A DNA stretch of 64,000 nucleotides from Orientallactaga sibirica (lineage: Eukaryota; Chordata; Mammalia; Rodentia; Dipodidae), in assembly GCA_036365145.1 (NCBI GenBank), contig JAEOAD010000015.1:496001-560000 (forward strand). Reading direction: 5' to 3'. The notes beneath the pieces are model-generated. The model was given only the letters and a program-made list of their open reading frames with translations. It did no database searches and was not told the DNA's origin. A program made the position numbers and the translations under genes. Below, piece after piece: positions 1 to 8,608 of this stretch (position 1 is its first letter; each line of letters opens with the position of its first letter).

Positions 1-31
1 TAGTTTTAAAAGAATTTTTGCCAATTTAGCC

Positions 32-565
32 ATGGGCGCTTCTCACTCGCACCCAATTTTTTTGGCTCTGAATGAGCTGCTTCGTTCAAAAAACTTAAAG
101 ATAAAGGGGAGTACCCTGGAGAGGTTCCTGGAGGAATGTGATGCCATAGCCCCTTGGTTTGCGTGCTCTGGAAGTCTTACAATCCCTTCATGGGAAAAAT
201 TGGGCGAAGATCTTGATTTTGCAGCAGACCAAGGCACGCTTAAGGGCAGGGTAAGATCGATCTGGAGGTTAGTGAGGAACTGCCTCGAGGACCAACAATG
301 CAGTGAGGCAGTGGAAAATGGACAGGCGGCCTTAGAGATGCTACAGGAAGAAAGGTCGGAACAGGCAAACAGTGAAAAAGAGGCAAAAACAAAGAACAAC
401 TTATACCCAACACTTGAGCTAGAAGATTCAGAGTCTACGGATTCTGAAGAGGAGCTACAGGCTCTCATAGAACAAATGGAAAGATCAAAATTAAGAAAAA
501 GGGAGAAAAAGAGAGAGAGGGGGGATCCCGGAAAAAAAGCCGGGCGTGGTGGCGCACACCTTTAA
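32..565 (+). pseudogene. gag: ERV gag matrix fragment, cut short by a SINE
   Basis: The reading frame opens with an ATG followed by a Gly-2 N-myristoylation-type signal (MGASHS), as expected for a retroviral matrix protein that binds the inner plasma membrane. Residues 1 to about 95 form the helical, tryptophan-containing matrix-like core (PWF at 41-43, SW at 53-54, IWRL at 77-80). Residues 100-165 are highly charged: a Glu/Lys stretch, then an acidic Ser/Glu run around 131-141 and a basic run around 152-163. An LYPTL motif sits at residues 124-128. The frame stays open to 565, but residues from about 170 (AGRGGAHL) are encoded by the inserted SINE, so the true gag sequence ends near 538. Capsid resumes only after 1.2 kb. 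Assignment as betaretrovirus-like matrix rests on overall character rather than an alignment. Confidence 0.75.
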
Positions 566-680
566 TCCCAGCACTCGGGAGGCAGAGGTAGGCAGATTGC
601 TGTGAGTTCGAGGCCACCCTGAGACTACAAAGTTAATTCCAGGTCAGCCTGGACCAGAGTGAGACCCTACCTTGCAAAAA
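539..680 (+). mobile_element. B1-family SINE (jerboa type)
   Basis: The stretch opens with the 7SL-derived GCCGGGCGTGGTGGC start, runs through the 'taatcccagcactcggga' block, and holds a polymerase III B-box-like sequence (gagttcgaggc) at 604-614. It closes with 'gagtgagaccctacctt' and a short A run. Length of about 140 bp fits a monomeric B1. The body wording after the B box ('caccctgagactac') is the form I associate with jerboa genomes. There is no long A tail, and I could not define a clear target duplication. It sits inside the ERV gag region and ends the matrix reading frame. Confidence 0.9.
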
Positions 681-911
681 TTCTTTGCTTTGCCCAATGC
701 CATCCTTTGCAGTCTGAATGTTTTATTCTGTGCCATTATGGGTTTTGGGGGGATTGTTTTTGGTATTATGGCTCAGTTAAAAGATCTTGGATTATGGGGA
801 CCTATGAACATCATTGGAATTGATAAAAACTATGGGGACCTTTAAATTTGCATGAATGCATTACATTTTACATCATGTACGGTTATCAGTTTACGGGGGC
901 CGGGGGCAGAA
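681..911 (+). mobile_element. MaLR internal 3' end including polypurine tract
   Basis: This non-coding stretch carries the A/T/G-rich character of the 3' internal region of rodent ERVL-MaLR elements and ends in a purine-rich tract (about 894-911, gggggccgggggcagaa) directly before an LTR starting TGTGGTGG. The reverse complement of the second MaLR in this window (15415-16641) ends in a comparable tract, aggggccaggggcggaa, before its TGTGGTAG LTR. Both also share an 'acctttraaatt'-like stretch upstream. The left boundary with the SINE is approximate. Confidence 0.65.
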
Positions 912-1206
912 TGTGGTGGTTTGTTTCAGGTGTCCCCCATAAACTTCAAGTGTTCTGAATGCTAGGTTCCCAGCTGATGGCAATTTGGGAATTAACACCT
1001 CCTGGAGGCAGAGTATGTTCCTAGCTGATGGCAATTTGGGAATTAACACTTCCTGGAGGCAGTATTGTTGGGGGCGGGCTTATGGGTATTATAACCAGCT
1101 TCCCCTTGCCAGTGTTTGGCACACTCTCCTGTTGCTGTTGTCCACCTTATGTTGACCAGAGAGTGATGTCCACCCTCTGCTCATGCTATCGTTTTCCATG
1201 CCATCC
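912..1206 (+). mobile_element. Partial MaLR LTR with internal 51-bp duplication
   Basis: The LTR begins TGTGGTGGTTTG and continues through 'caggtgtcccccataaactt', 'ggttcccagctgatgg' and 'ctgttgctgttgtccacc', a recognisable rodent ERVL-MaLR LTR pattern. It stops near 1206 without the expected 3' end, where gag capsid sequence begins, so roughly its last quarter is missing. Positions 972-1022 and 1023-1073 are a tandem 51-bp duplication with a few mismatches. The small ORFs across it are incidental. Confidence 0.75.
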
Positions 1207-1416
1207 GCAGGGAGAGTTTTTGGGAATCCTGACACAGCTATGCCTTTGATTAAACAACTTGTTTATGAACAATGCACCAAAGAATGCAGGGCCACTATTA
1301 CTCCCTATAAGAATAAAGGCTTGGAGGTATGGATGAAAGTCTGCAGAGAGTTGGGAGGGCCATTAACCAATGCTGGCCTCGCAGCTGCCGTGGTTCAGTT
1401 AACTCAAAATATATAA
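1207..1416 (+). pseudogene. gag: ERV gag capsid C-terminal fragment
   Basis: In the frame containing 1183, the translation from about residue 9 (GRVFGNP...) to the stop at 1414-1416 reads like the C-terminal domain of a retroviral capsid. It has an 'ANxxC'-type equivalent (YEQCTKECRATITPY), then a helical stretch with 'GLEVWMKVCRELGG' and 'AGLAAAVV'. The capsid C-terminal domain normally mediates Gag dimerisation. The upstream capsid N-terminal domain is lost at the MaLR LTR junction and nucleocapsid is absent downstream, where env sequence follows at once. No function is expected. The family reading is from sequence character and is moderately sure. Confidence 0.65.
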
Positions 1417-1757
1417 ATTATACTAGGGCTGCAAATTTATCCAGATCTTTGTCTAGTTTTCTATTACAGAATTGGTCGCTTGAATTTGAAGATACCTTAA
1501 AAGAATTGAGACTGGCTGTAGTTTATGTGAATTCTACTCACATGGACCTCTCTTTCACATCCGGATTGTCATCTTGGCTGATCTCCGTTATGAATCATCT
1601 GAAGGAATGGGCGGGTTTGGGGGCTTTAGCAGGCCGTCTGTTACTGGTCTCTTTGGTTTGCTTGTGGTGTCTGTGTAAAATCAGGGTCACGCAACAACAG
1701 GATGCGGCTATGATCATTCAAGCCTTTACTGCCATAGAGGCTGCACAGTCACCCTAA
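1417..1757 (+). pseudogene. env: ERV env transmembrane-subunit C-terminal fragment
   Basis: The frame containing 1329 is open to a stop at 1755-1757. Only the part after about 1420 resembles env: it has NWS and NST N-glycosylation sequons (residues 48-50 and 68-70 of that ORF), a pre-membrane stretch with W83 and 'NHLKEWAG', a hydrophobic membrane span at about residues 97-117 (nt 1617-1679, rich in Leu/Val/Cys) and a cytoplasmic tail of about 25 residues ending AAQSP. This matches the end of a class II retroviral transmembrane subunit. The surface subunit, fusion peptide and heptad repeats are missing, so it cannot mediate fusion. The first 28 or so residues of the ORF are out-of-frame gag and should be ignored. 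Confidence 0.65.
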
Positions 1758-1960
1758 GTAAAAGTTATCTTCTTCCTGCTCAGGTTGTGAGGCTAAGCAC
1801 TGCACTCTGGGTTAGCCCTAAAACTCAGAGAAGAGCATGTTTGATTGCATGCGGGTTGATGCCCCAGATCCCGCCTCTGAGAAAAAGGCATCAGGGTTGC
1901 GAAAATATGCATCATCAGAGATCAGACCTCTACTCTTACCTGTGGCTTGTTTTAAAACAT
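1758..1960 (+). promoter_or_regulatory. ERV 3' non-coding region resembling an RNA transport element (RTE)
   Basis: Between env and the purine tract is non-coding sequence whose ordered blocks resemble the rodent IAP-family RNA transport element: 'ggctaagcactgcac' (about 1791-1805), 'tttgattgcatg' (about 1839-1850) and 'gatcagacctctac' (about 1920-1933). In IAP elements this structured RNA promotes nuclear export of unspliced transcripts. Blocks between these anchors are diverged, so it may no longer fold. This is recalled resemblance; a covariance or sequence search is needed to confirm it. Confidence 0.45.
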
Positions 1961-1972
1961 AAAAGGGGGAAC
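1961..1972 (+). other. ERV polypurine tract
   Basis: The purine run aaaagggggaac lies immediately 5' of the LTR start TG at 1973. This is the position and composition expected of the plus-strand primer site of a retrovirus. Confidence 0.85.
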
Positions 1973-2272
1973 TGTAGAGAGCTGCGAGGTGCCGCACCTT
2001 AAAGATGACGCTGGCTTCCGCCTTCCCGATGGCGAGTGCTCTCCTGGATAAACATGTCCTTATTTGGCTTGGGCCGTGATCTAGGCTTGCTTCCGCATAT
2101 GTGGACCTATCTGCATTCACCACGTGGCTTACCAGGGTTGGCTGTTCAAAGGCTTCTTAAGTTTCGGGCGGGCTTTGCCCAGAGTCAGAAGATTGTTCAA
2201 GGTTCCTGAATAAACTGCTGAAAGAAGAGTCCAAGTGTTGCGTCTTCCTTGCTGGTCGAGGCAGTCGCGACA
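1973..2272 (+). mobile_element. IAP-like 3' LTR (300 bp)
   Basis: The LTR starts TGTAGAGAGCTGC right after the purine tract and ends with CGCGACA, giving TG...CA termini. Within it are a GC-box-like GGGCGGGC at 2166-2173 and an AATAAA polyadenylation signal at 2209-2214, with the R/U5-like end about 60 bp further on. The size and layout fit IAP-class LTRs. The next bases (atttattccttaggtaaa) are satellite monomer sequence, so 2272/2273 is an insertion junction. A class II provirus would duplicate about 6 bp (atttat), but the other copy is outside the window. Confidence 0.85.
2209..2214 (+). promoter_or_regulatory. LTR polyadenylation signal AATAAA
   Basis: A canonical AATAAA lies in the LTR about 60 bp before its 3' end, as expected for R-region polyadenylation of the provirus. 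Confidence 0.75.
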
Positions 2273-4984
2273 ATTTATTCCTTAGGTAAAGATGAACACC
2301 GACATTGCACAGAGGGATCATCCCATTCCATAGGTAAAGGTAAACACCTGCAATGCACACAGGGATCATCAATTCCGAAGGTAAAGGCAAACACCTGCAT
2401 TGCACAGAGGGATCATACATTCCTTAGGTAAAGGTAAACAACTGGTTTGCACTGAGTGATCATCCATTCCTTAGGTAAAGGTCAACACCTGACAGGCCCA
2501 GAGGGATCATCCATACCTTATGTAAATTTACACACCTGCATTTCACACAGGGAACATCCATTCCTTTCATGATATTAAACACCTGCACTGCACAGAGGGA
2601 TCACCAATTGTGAAGGTAAATGTAAACACCTGCATTGCACAGAGGGTTCATCTATTCCTTATGTCAGGATATACACCTGCATTGCACCAGGGGATCATCC
2701 ATTCCTTAAGTAAAGGTAGAAATCTGGTTTGAAGAGAGGGATCATCCTTCTTTAGGTAAAGGAACACACCTGCGTTGTACAGAGGATTCATCCATTCCTT
2801 AGGTAATGGCCAACACCTGCATTGCACAGAAGGATCATCCATTCCTTAGGTAAAGGTCAACACTGGCCTGGCCCAGAGGGATCATCCATTACTGATGTAA
2901 AGTTGAAAACCTGCATTGCACACAGAGAACATCTGTTCCTTTTGTAAAGGTAAACACCAGCATTGAACAGAGGGATCTTTCATTCCTTAGGTAAACACCT
3001 GCAATGCACATAGGGATCATCCATTCCTAAGACAAATATAAATACCTGCAATGCCCAGAGGGCTCATCCATTCCTTAGGACAAGCTAAAAACCTGCATTG
3101 AACAGAGGGATCATCCATTCCTTAGGTAACTGTAAACAGCTGCATTGAACAGAGGGGTCATCCATTCCGTAGGCAATGGTAAACACGTGCATTGTACAGA
3201 GGGATCATCCATTCCTTAGGTTTAGGACAACACATGAATTGCACAGAGGGATCATCGCTTCCTTAATTAATGATCAACACCTGCATTGAACAGAGGGATC
3301 ATGCATTCCTTAGGTAATGGTAAGCACCTGCATTGAACAGAGGGATCATCCATTCCTTAGGTAAATGTAAACACCTGCCTTGCACAGAGGGATAATCTAT
3401 TCCTTAGTAAAGGTGAACAACTGCAGTGCACTGACGGATCATCCAATCCTTACGTAAGTTCAACAGCTGTCTTGAACAGATGTGTCATTCATTCCTTAAG
3501 GAAAGGTCAACACCTGCCTGTCCGAGAGGGATCCTCCCTTCCTTATGTAAAGGTAAACACCTGCATTGCACACAGGAAACACCAGTTCCTTTGGTAAAGG
3601 CAAACACCTGCATTGAACAGACGAATCATCCATTGCTTAGTTAAAGGTAAACACCTGCATTGAACAGAGGGATCTTCCATTCCATAGGTAATAGTAAACA
3701 CCTGCAATACACAGAAGAATCATCCATTCCGTAGATAATGGTAAACACCTGCACTGCACAGAGGGATCATCCATTCATTAGGTAAGCGCAATCACCTGCA
3801 TTGAACAGAGGTGTCATATATTCCTTAGGTAAAGGTCAACATATTCACTGCACAGGGGGATCATCCATTCCTTAGGTAAAGGTCAAAACCTGCATTGCAC
3901 AGAGGGATCATCCATTCCTTAGGTATAGGACAACACCTACATTGCACAGAGGGATAATCCATTCCTTAAGTACAGATCAACACCTGCATTGAACAGAGGG
4001 ATCATCCATTCCTTAGGTAATGTTAAACACCTGCAATGCACTCAGGATCATTCATTCCTAAGACAAATATAAATACCTGCAATGCAAAGAGGGATCATCC
4101 ATTCCTTAGGTAATGGGAAACACCTGCATTAAACAGAGGGATCTTCCATTCCATACGTAATAGTAAACACCTGCATTGCACAGAGGATCATCCATTACTT
4201 AGATAAAGCCAAACACCTGCATTTAACACAGAGATCATCCATTCCTTAGGTAATGGTCAACACCTGCATTGCACAGAGGGATCATCCATTCCTTATGTAA
4301 AGGTAACAAGCTACATTGCACACAGAGAATATCCATTCCTTTTGTAAAGGTAAACACAAGCATTGACCAGAGGGATCTCTCATTCCTTAGGTAATAGCAA
4401 ACACCTTCAACGCGCAAGGGATCATCCATTCCTAAGGAAAATATAAATACCTGCAAAGCACAAAGGGAACATCTATTCCTTAGGTAAAGCTCAAAACCTG
4501 CATTGCACAGAGGGATCATGCATTCCTTAGATAATGGTAAACACCTGCGTTGAAGATAGGGATCACGTATTCCTTAGGTAATGATCAACACCTGCATTGA
4601 CAGAGGGATCATTGATTCCTTATGTAAAGTTCAACATCTCCATTGAACAGAAGGTAATCCATATTTTACATAAAGGACAACACCTGCATTTCACAGAGGG
4701 ATCTTCCATTCATTACGTAAAGATAAACACCTCCATTGCACTGATGAATCATACATTCGTTAGGTAAAGGTAAACACCAGCAATGAACATAGGCATCTTC
4801 CATTCCTTAGGTAATAATAAACACCTGCAATGCACGGAGTGATCATCACATTCTTACATAAACGTAAACACCTGCAATGGACAGAGGGATCATCCATTCC
4901 TTAGGGAAAGGTAAACACCTGAGTTGCACAGACGGATCATCCATTCCTTACCTAAAGGTCAAGACCTGCATTTTACAGAGCGAT

Positions 4985-5280
4985 CATCAATTCCTTAGGT
5001 AAAGGTAAAGAACTGCATTGCACAGAGAGTTCATAAATTCCTTAGGTAAAGGACAACACCTGCCTGGCCAAGAAGGATCATCGATTCCTTAAGTAAAGGC
5101 AACACCTGCATTTCACACAGGGAAGATCCATTCCTTAGGTAAAGGTAAAGAACTTATTTGCACAGAGAGTTCATAAATTCCTTGGGTAAAGCTCAACACC
5201 TGCCTGGCCAAGAAGGATCATCGATTGCTTAAGTGAAGGCAATACCTGCATTTCACACAGGGAAGATCCATTCTGTAGGT
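4985..5280 (+). repeat. Local tandem duplication of three monomers
   Basis: A three-monomer variant set ('gagagttcataaattcc', 'ggccaagaaggatcatcg', 'tttcacacagggaagatcc') occurs twice in direct tandem with an offset of 140 bp (landmark 'aaagaact' at 5007 and 5147). The same tandem set reappears at about 38180-38450, so the duplication predates the larger copying event. Confidence 0.75.
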
Positions 5281-5514
5281 ACAGGTAAAAACCTGAATTG
5301 AACAGAGGGATCTTCCATTCTTTAAGTTATAGGAAAACACATGGAATTCACAGATGGATCATCCATTCCTCACGCAATGGTTAATAAGTGCATTTCACAG
5401 TGTCATCCATTCCTTAAGTCAAGGTAGAAACCTCTCTTGAATAGAGGGATCATCCATCTTCAGGTAAAGGTAAATCCCTGCGTTAAACATAGGTATCACC
5501 CATTCCTTAGACAA

Positions 5515-8500
5515 TGGTAAACACCTGCATTGAACAGAAGGATCATATGATCCTTAGGGATCATATGTTCCTGAGGGATCAACACCTGCATTGCACACTG
5601 GGATCATCCCATTCATTAGGTAAAGGTAAACACTTGCATTGCACAGAGGGATCACCCATTCCTCAGGTAAATGTAAACACCAGCATTGAACGTAGGCATC
5701 TTCCATTCCTTAGGAAATAGTAAACACCTGCAGTGAGCAGAGGGTCATCCCACTCCTTACATGAACGTAAAAAACAGCATTGAACAAAGGGATCATCCAT
5801 TCCTTAGATAATGGTAAACACCTGGATTGAACAGAGGGATCACCTATTCCTTAGGTAAAGATCCACACCTACATTGCACAGGGGGATCATCCCATTACTT
5901 AGGTAAAGCTAATCAGCTGCATTGCACAGAGGGATCATCAATTCCTTAGGTAAGGGTAAACACCTGTATTGCAGAGAGGGATCATCCATTCCTTAGGTAA
6001 CTGTAAACACCTACATTTAACAGAGGGATTATACATTCCTTAGATAACGGTAAACACGTGCATTGAACAGAGGGATCACCTGTTCCTTAGGTAAAGATCA
6101 ACACCTGCATTGAACACAGGGATTATCCCATTCCTTAGACAAAGACAAACACCTGCGTTGCACACAGGGATCATCCATTCCTTAGGTCATGGTAAACACC
6201 TGCATTGAACAGAGGGATCATCCAATCCTTAGATAAAGGTAAAAACCTGCATAGAACCGAGGGATCATCTATTCCTTAGGTAAAGATCAACACCTGCATT
6301 TCACAGAGGGACCATCCTTTCCTTAGGTAAAGGTAAACCTCAGCATTGAACATAGGCATCTTTCATTCTTTAGGTAATAGTAAACACCTGCAATGCACAG
6401 AGGAATCATCCCATTCCTTACACAAACTTAAACACCTGCATTGAGCTGAAGGATCCTCCATTCCATAGATAAAGACAAACAGCTGCCTTGCACAGAGGGA
6501 TCATCCATTCCTTAGGTAGGAGGTGAATACCTGCATTGTACAGAGGGATCTTGCATTCCTTAGGTAAAGATCAAGACCTGCATTGAACATAGGGATCATC
6601 CATTCCTTAGGTAATGGTCAACACCTGTATTGCACAGAGGGATCATCCATTTCTTAGGTAAAGGTCAACATTTGCCTGTCCCAGAGGGATCATCCATTCC
6701 TTATGTAAAGGTAAAAACCTGCATTGAACACAGAGAACATCCATCCCTTTCGTAAAGTTAACTACCTGCGATGCACAAATCGATCATCCATTCCTTAGGT
6801 CAAGCTAAAAACCTGCATTGCACAGAGGGATCATCCATTCCTTCAATAATGGTAAGCACCTCATTGAACAGGGAGATCACCTATTCCTTAGCTAAAGACC
6901 AACACTTGCATTGCACAGAGGGATCATTCCATTCCTTAGGTAAAGGAAAACACCTGTAGTGCATGGAGGGATCATACATTACTTCGGTACAGGGAAACAC
7001 CTGAATTGCACAGAGGAATCACCCATTCCTTAGGTAACTGTAAACACCTGCATTGAACAGAAGGATCATATGATCCTTAGGGATCATATGTTCCTGAGGG
7101 ATCAACACCTGCATTGCACACTGGGATCATCCCATTCATTAGGTAAAGGTAAACACTTGCATTGCCCAGAGGGATCACCCATTCCTAAGGTAAATGTAAA
7201 CATCAGCATTGAACGTAGGCATCTTCCATTCCTTAGGCAATAGTAAACACCTGCAGTGAGCAGAAGGTCATCCCACTCCTTACATCAAAGTAAAAAACTG
7301 CATTGAACAAAGGGATCATCCATTCCTTAGATAATGCTAAACACCTGCATTGAATAGAGGGATCACCAATTTCTTAGGTAAAGATGCACACCTACATTGC
7401 ACAGGGGGATCATCCCATTACTTAGGTAAAGCTAAATAGCTGCATTGCACAGAGAGATCATCAATTCCTTAGGTAAGGGTAAACACCTGTATTGCAGAGA
7501 GGGATCATCCATTCCTTAGGTAACGGTAAACACCTACATTGAACAGAGGGATTATACATTCCTTAGATAATGTTAAACACCTGCATTGAACAGAGGGAGA
7601 ACCTATTCCTTAGGTAAAGAGCAACCCCTGCATAGCACACAGGGATCATCCATTCGTTAGGTCATGGTAAACACCTGCATTGAACAGAGGAATAATCCAA
7701 TCCTTAGGTAAAGATAAACACCTGCATTGAACCGAGGATCATCTATTCCTGAGGTAAAGATCAACACCTGCATTTCACAGAGGGAACCTCCTTTCCTTAG
7801 GTAAAGGAAAACACCAGCATTGAACATAGGCATCTTTCATTCTTTAGGTAATAGTAAACACCTGCAATGCACAGAGGAATCATCCCATTCCTTACACAAA
7901 CTTAAACACCTGCATTGAACTTAAGGATCTTCCATTCCATACATAAAGACAAACACCTGCCTTGCACAGAGGGATCATCCATTCCTTAGGTAGGAGGTGA
8001 ACACCGGAATCGCACAGAGGTATCATGAATTCCTTAGGTAAAGATCAACACCTCCCTTGAAGAGACGGATCATTCAATCCTTATGTAAAGGTCACTACCT
8101 GCATTGTAAAGAGGGATCTTGCATTCCTTAGGTAAAGATCAAGACCTGCATTGAACATAGGGATCATCCATTCCTTAGGTAATGGTCAACACCTGTATTG
8201 CACAGAGGGATCATCCATTTCTTAGGTAAAGGTCAACATTTCCCTGTCCAAGAGGGATCATCCATTCCTTATGTAAAGGTAAAAACCTGCATTGAACACA
8301 GAGAACATCCATTCCTTTTGTAAAGGTAAACACCTGCGATGGACAAATGGATCATCCATTCCTTAGGTCAAGCTAAAAACCTGCATTTCACAGAGGGATC
8401 ATCCTTTCCTTCAATAATGGTAACCACCTGCATTGAACAAGGGGATCACGTATTCCTTAGTTAAAGATCAACACCTGCATTGCACAGAGGGATCATCCCA

Positions 8501-8608
8501 TTCCTTAGGTAAAGGTAAACACGTGCATTTCACACAGGGAACCTCCATTCCTTTCATAAACGTAAACACCTGCATTGAACAGAGGGATCTTCCCTTCCTT
8601 AGGTAATG
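5515..8608 (+). repeat. 3.09-kb duplicated satellite block, copy 1
   Basis: This block starts at the palindromic variant monomer (GGATCATATGATCC at 5540-5553). It is matched monomer by monomer by 8609-11690 at an offset of 3082-3092 bp. Landmarks: 'gatcatatg' at 5541 against 8633; 'cagcattgaacatagg' at 6341 against 9426 and at 7815 against 10897. It is itself made of two diverged halves about 1.5 kb long, the second starting with the same palindrome at 7063. Confidence 0.85.
5540..5553. repeat. Perfect 14-bp palindrome in a variant monomer
   Basis: GGATCATATGATCC is its own reverse complement. It is followed by a second, non-palindromic ggatcatatg after one short block. The same structure is at 7063, 8632 and 10148; at 38726 and 51476 it is present only in degraded form. 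It extends the GGAT-C-ATCC inverted repeat of the ordinary monomer. Confidence 0.85.

Larger units (their letters stand above)
1..2272 (+). mobile_element. Decayed class II (IAPE-like) endogenous retrovirus, 3' portion
   Basis: An ERV remnant enters from the left edge and ends at a 3' LTR. In order it shows a gag matrix start, later insertions (SINE and MaLR), a gag capsid tail, an env transmembrane tail, an RNA-transport-like non-coding stretch, a purine tract and an LTR. Capsid is followed almost directly by env, so protease, reverse transcriptase, RNase H, integrase and most of env are deleted. The provirus cannot replicate. The 3' LTR abuts satellite sequence in correct monomer register, so it appears to have inserted into the array. 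The 5' LTR should lie left of the window. Class II (betaretrovirus-like) is inferred from the gag and env protein character and from the IAP-style LTR and 3' non-coding region. The exact family name is not certain. Confidence 0.8.

Noticed and set aside
43..468. 141-codon - strand frame rich in Ser/Cys
   Set aside because: It is the antisense shadow of the gag matrix fragment, whose + strand frame has the recognisable product.
539..680. tRNA gene, because of the polymerase III B box
   Set aside because: The start and body are 7SL-derived B1 SINE sequence, and there is no cloverleaf or CCA-proximal acceptor pairing.
1818..2123. 101-codon - strand frame across the LTR boundary
   Set aside because: It spans the RTE-like region, purine tract and LTR in antisense, with no protein family character.
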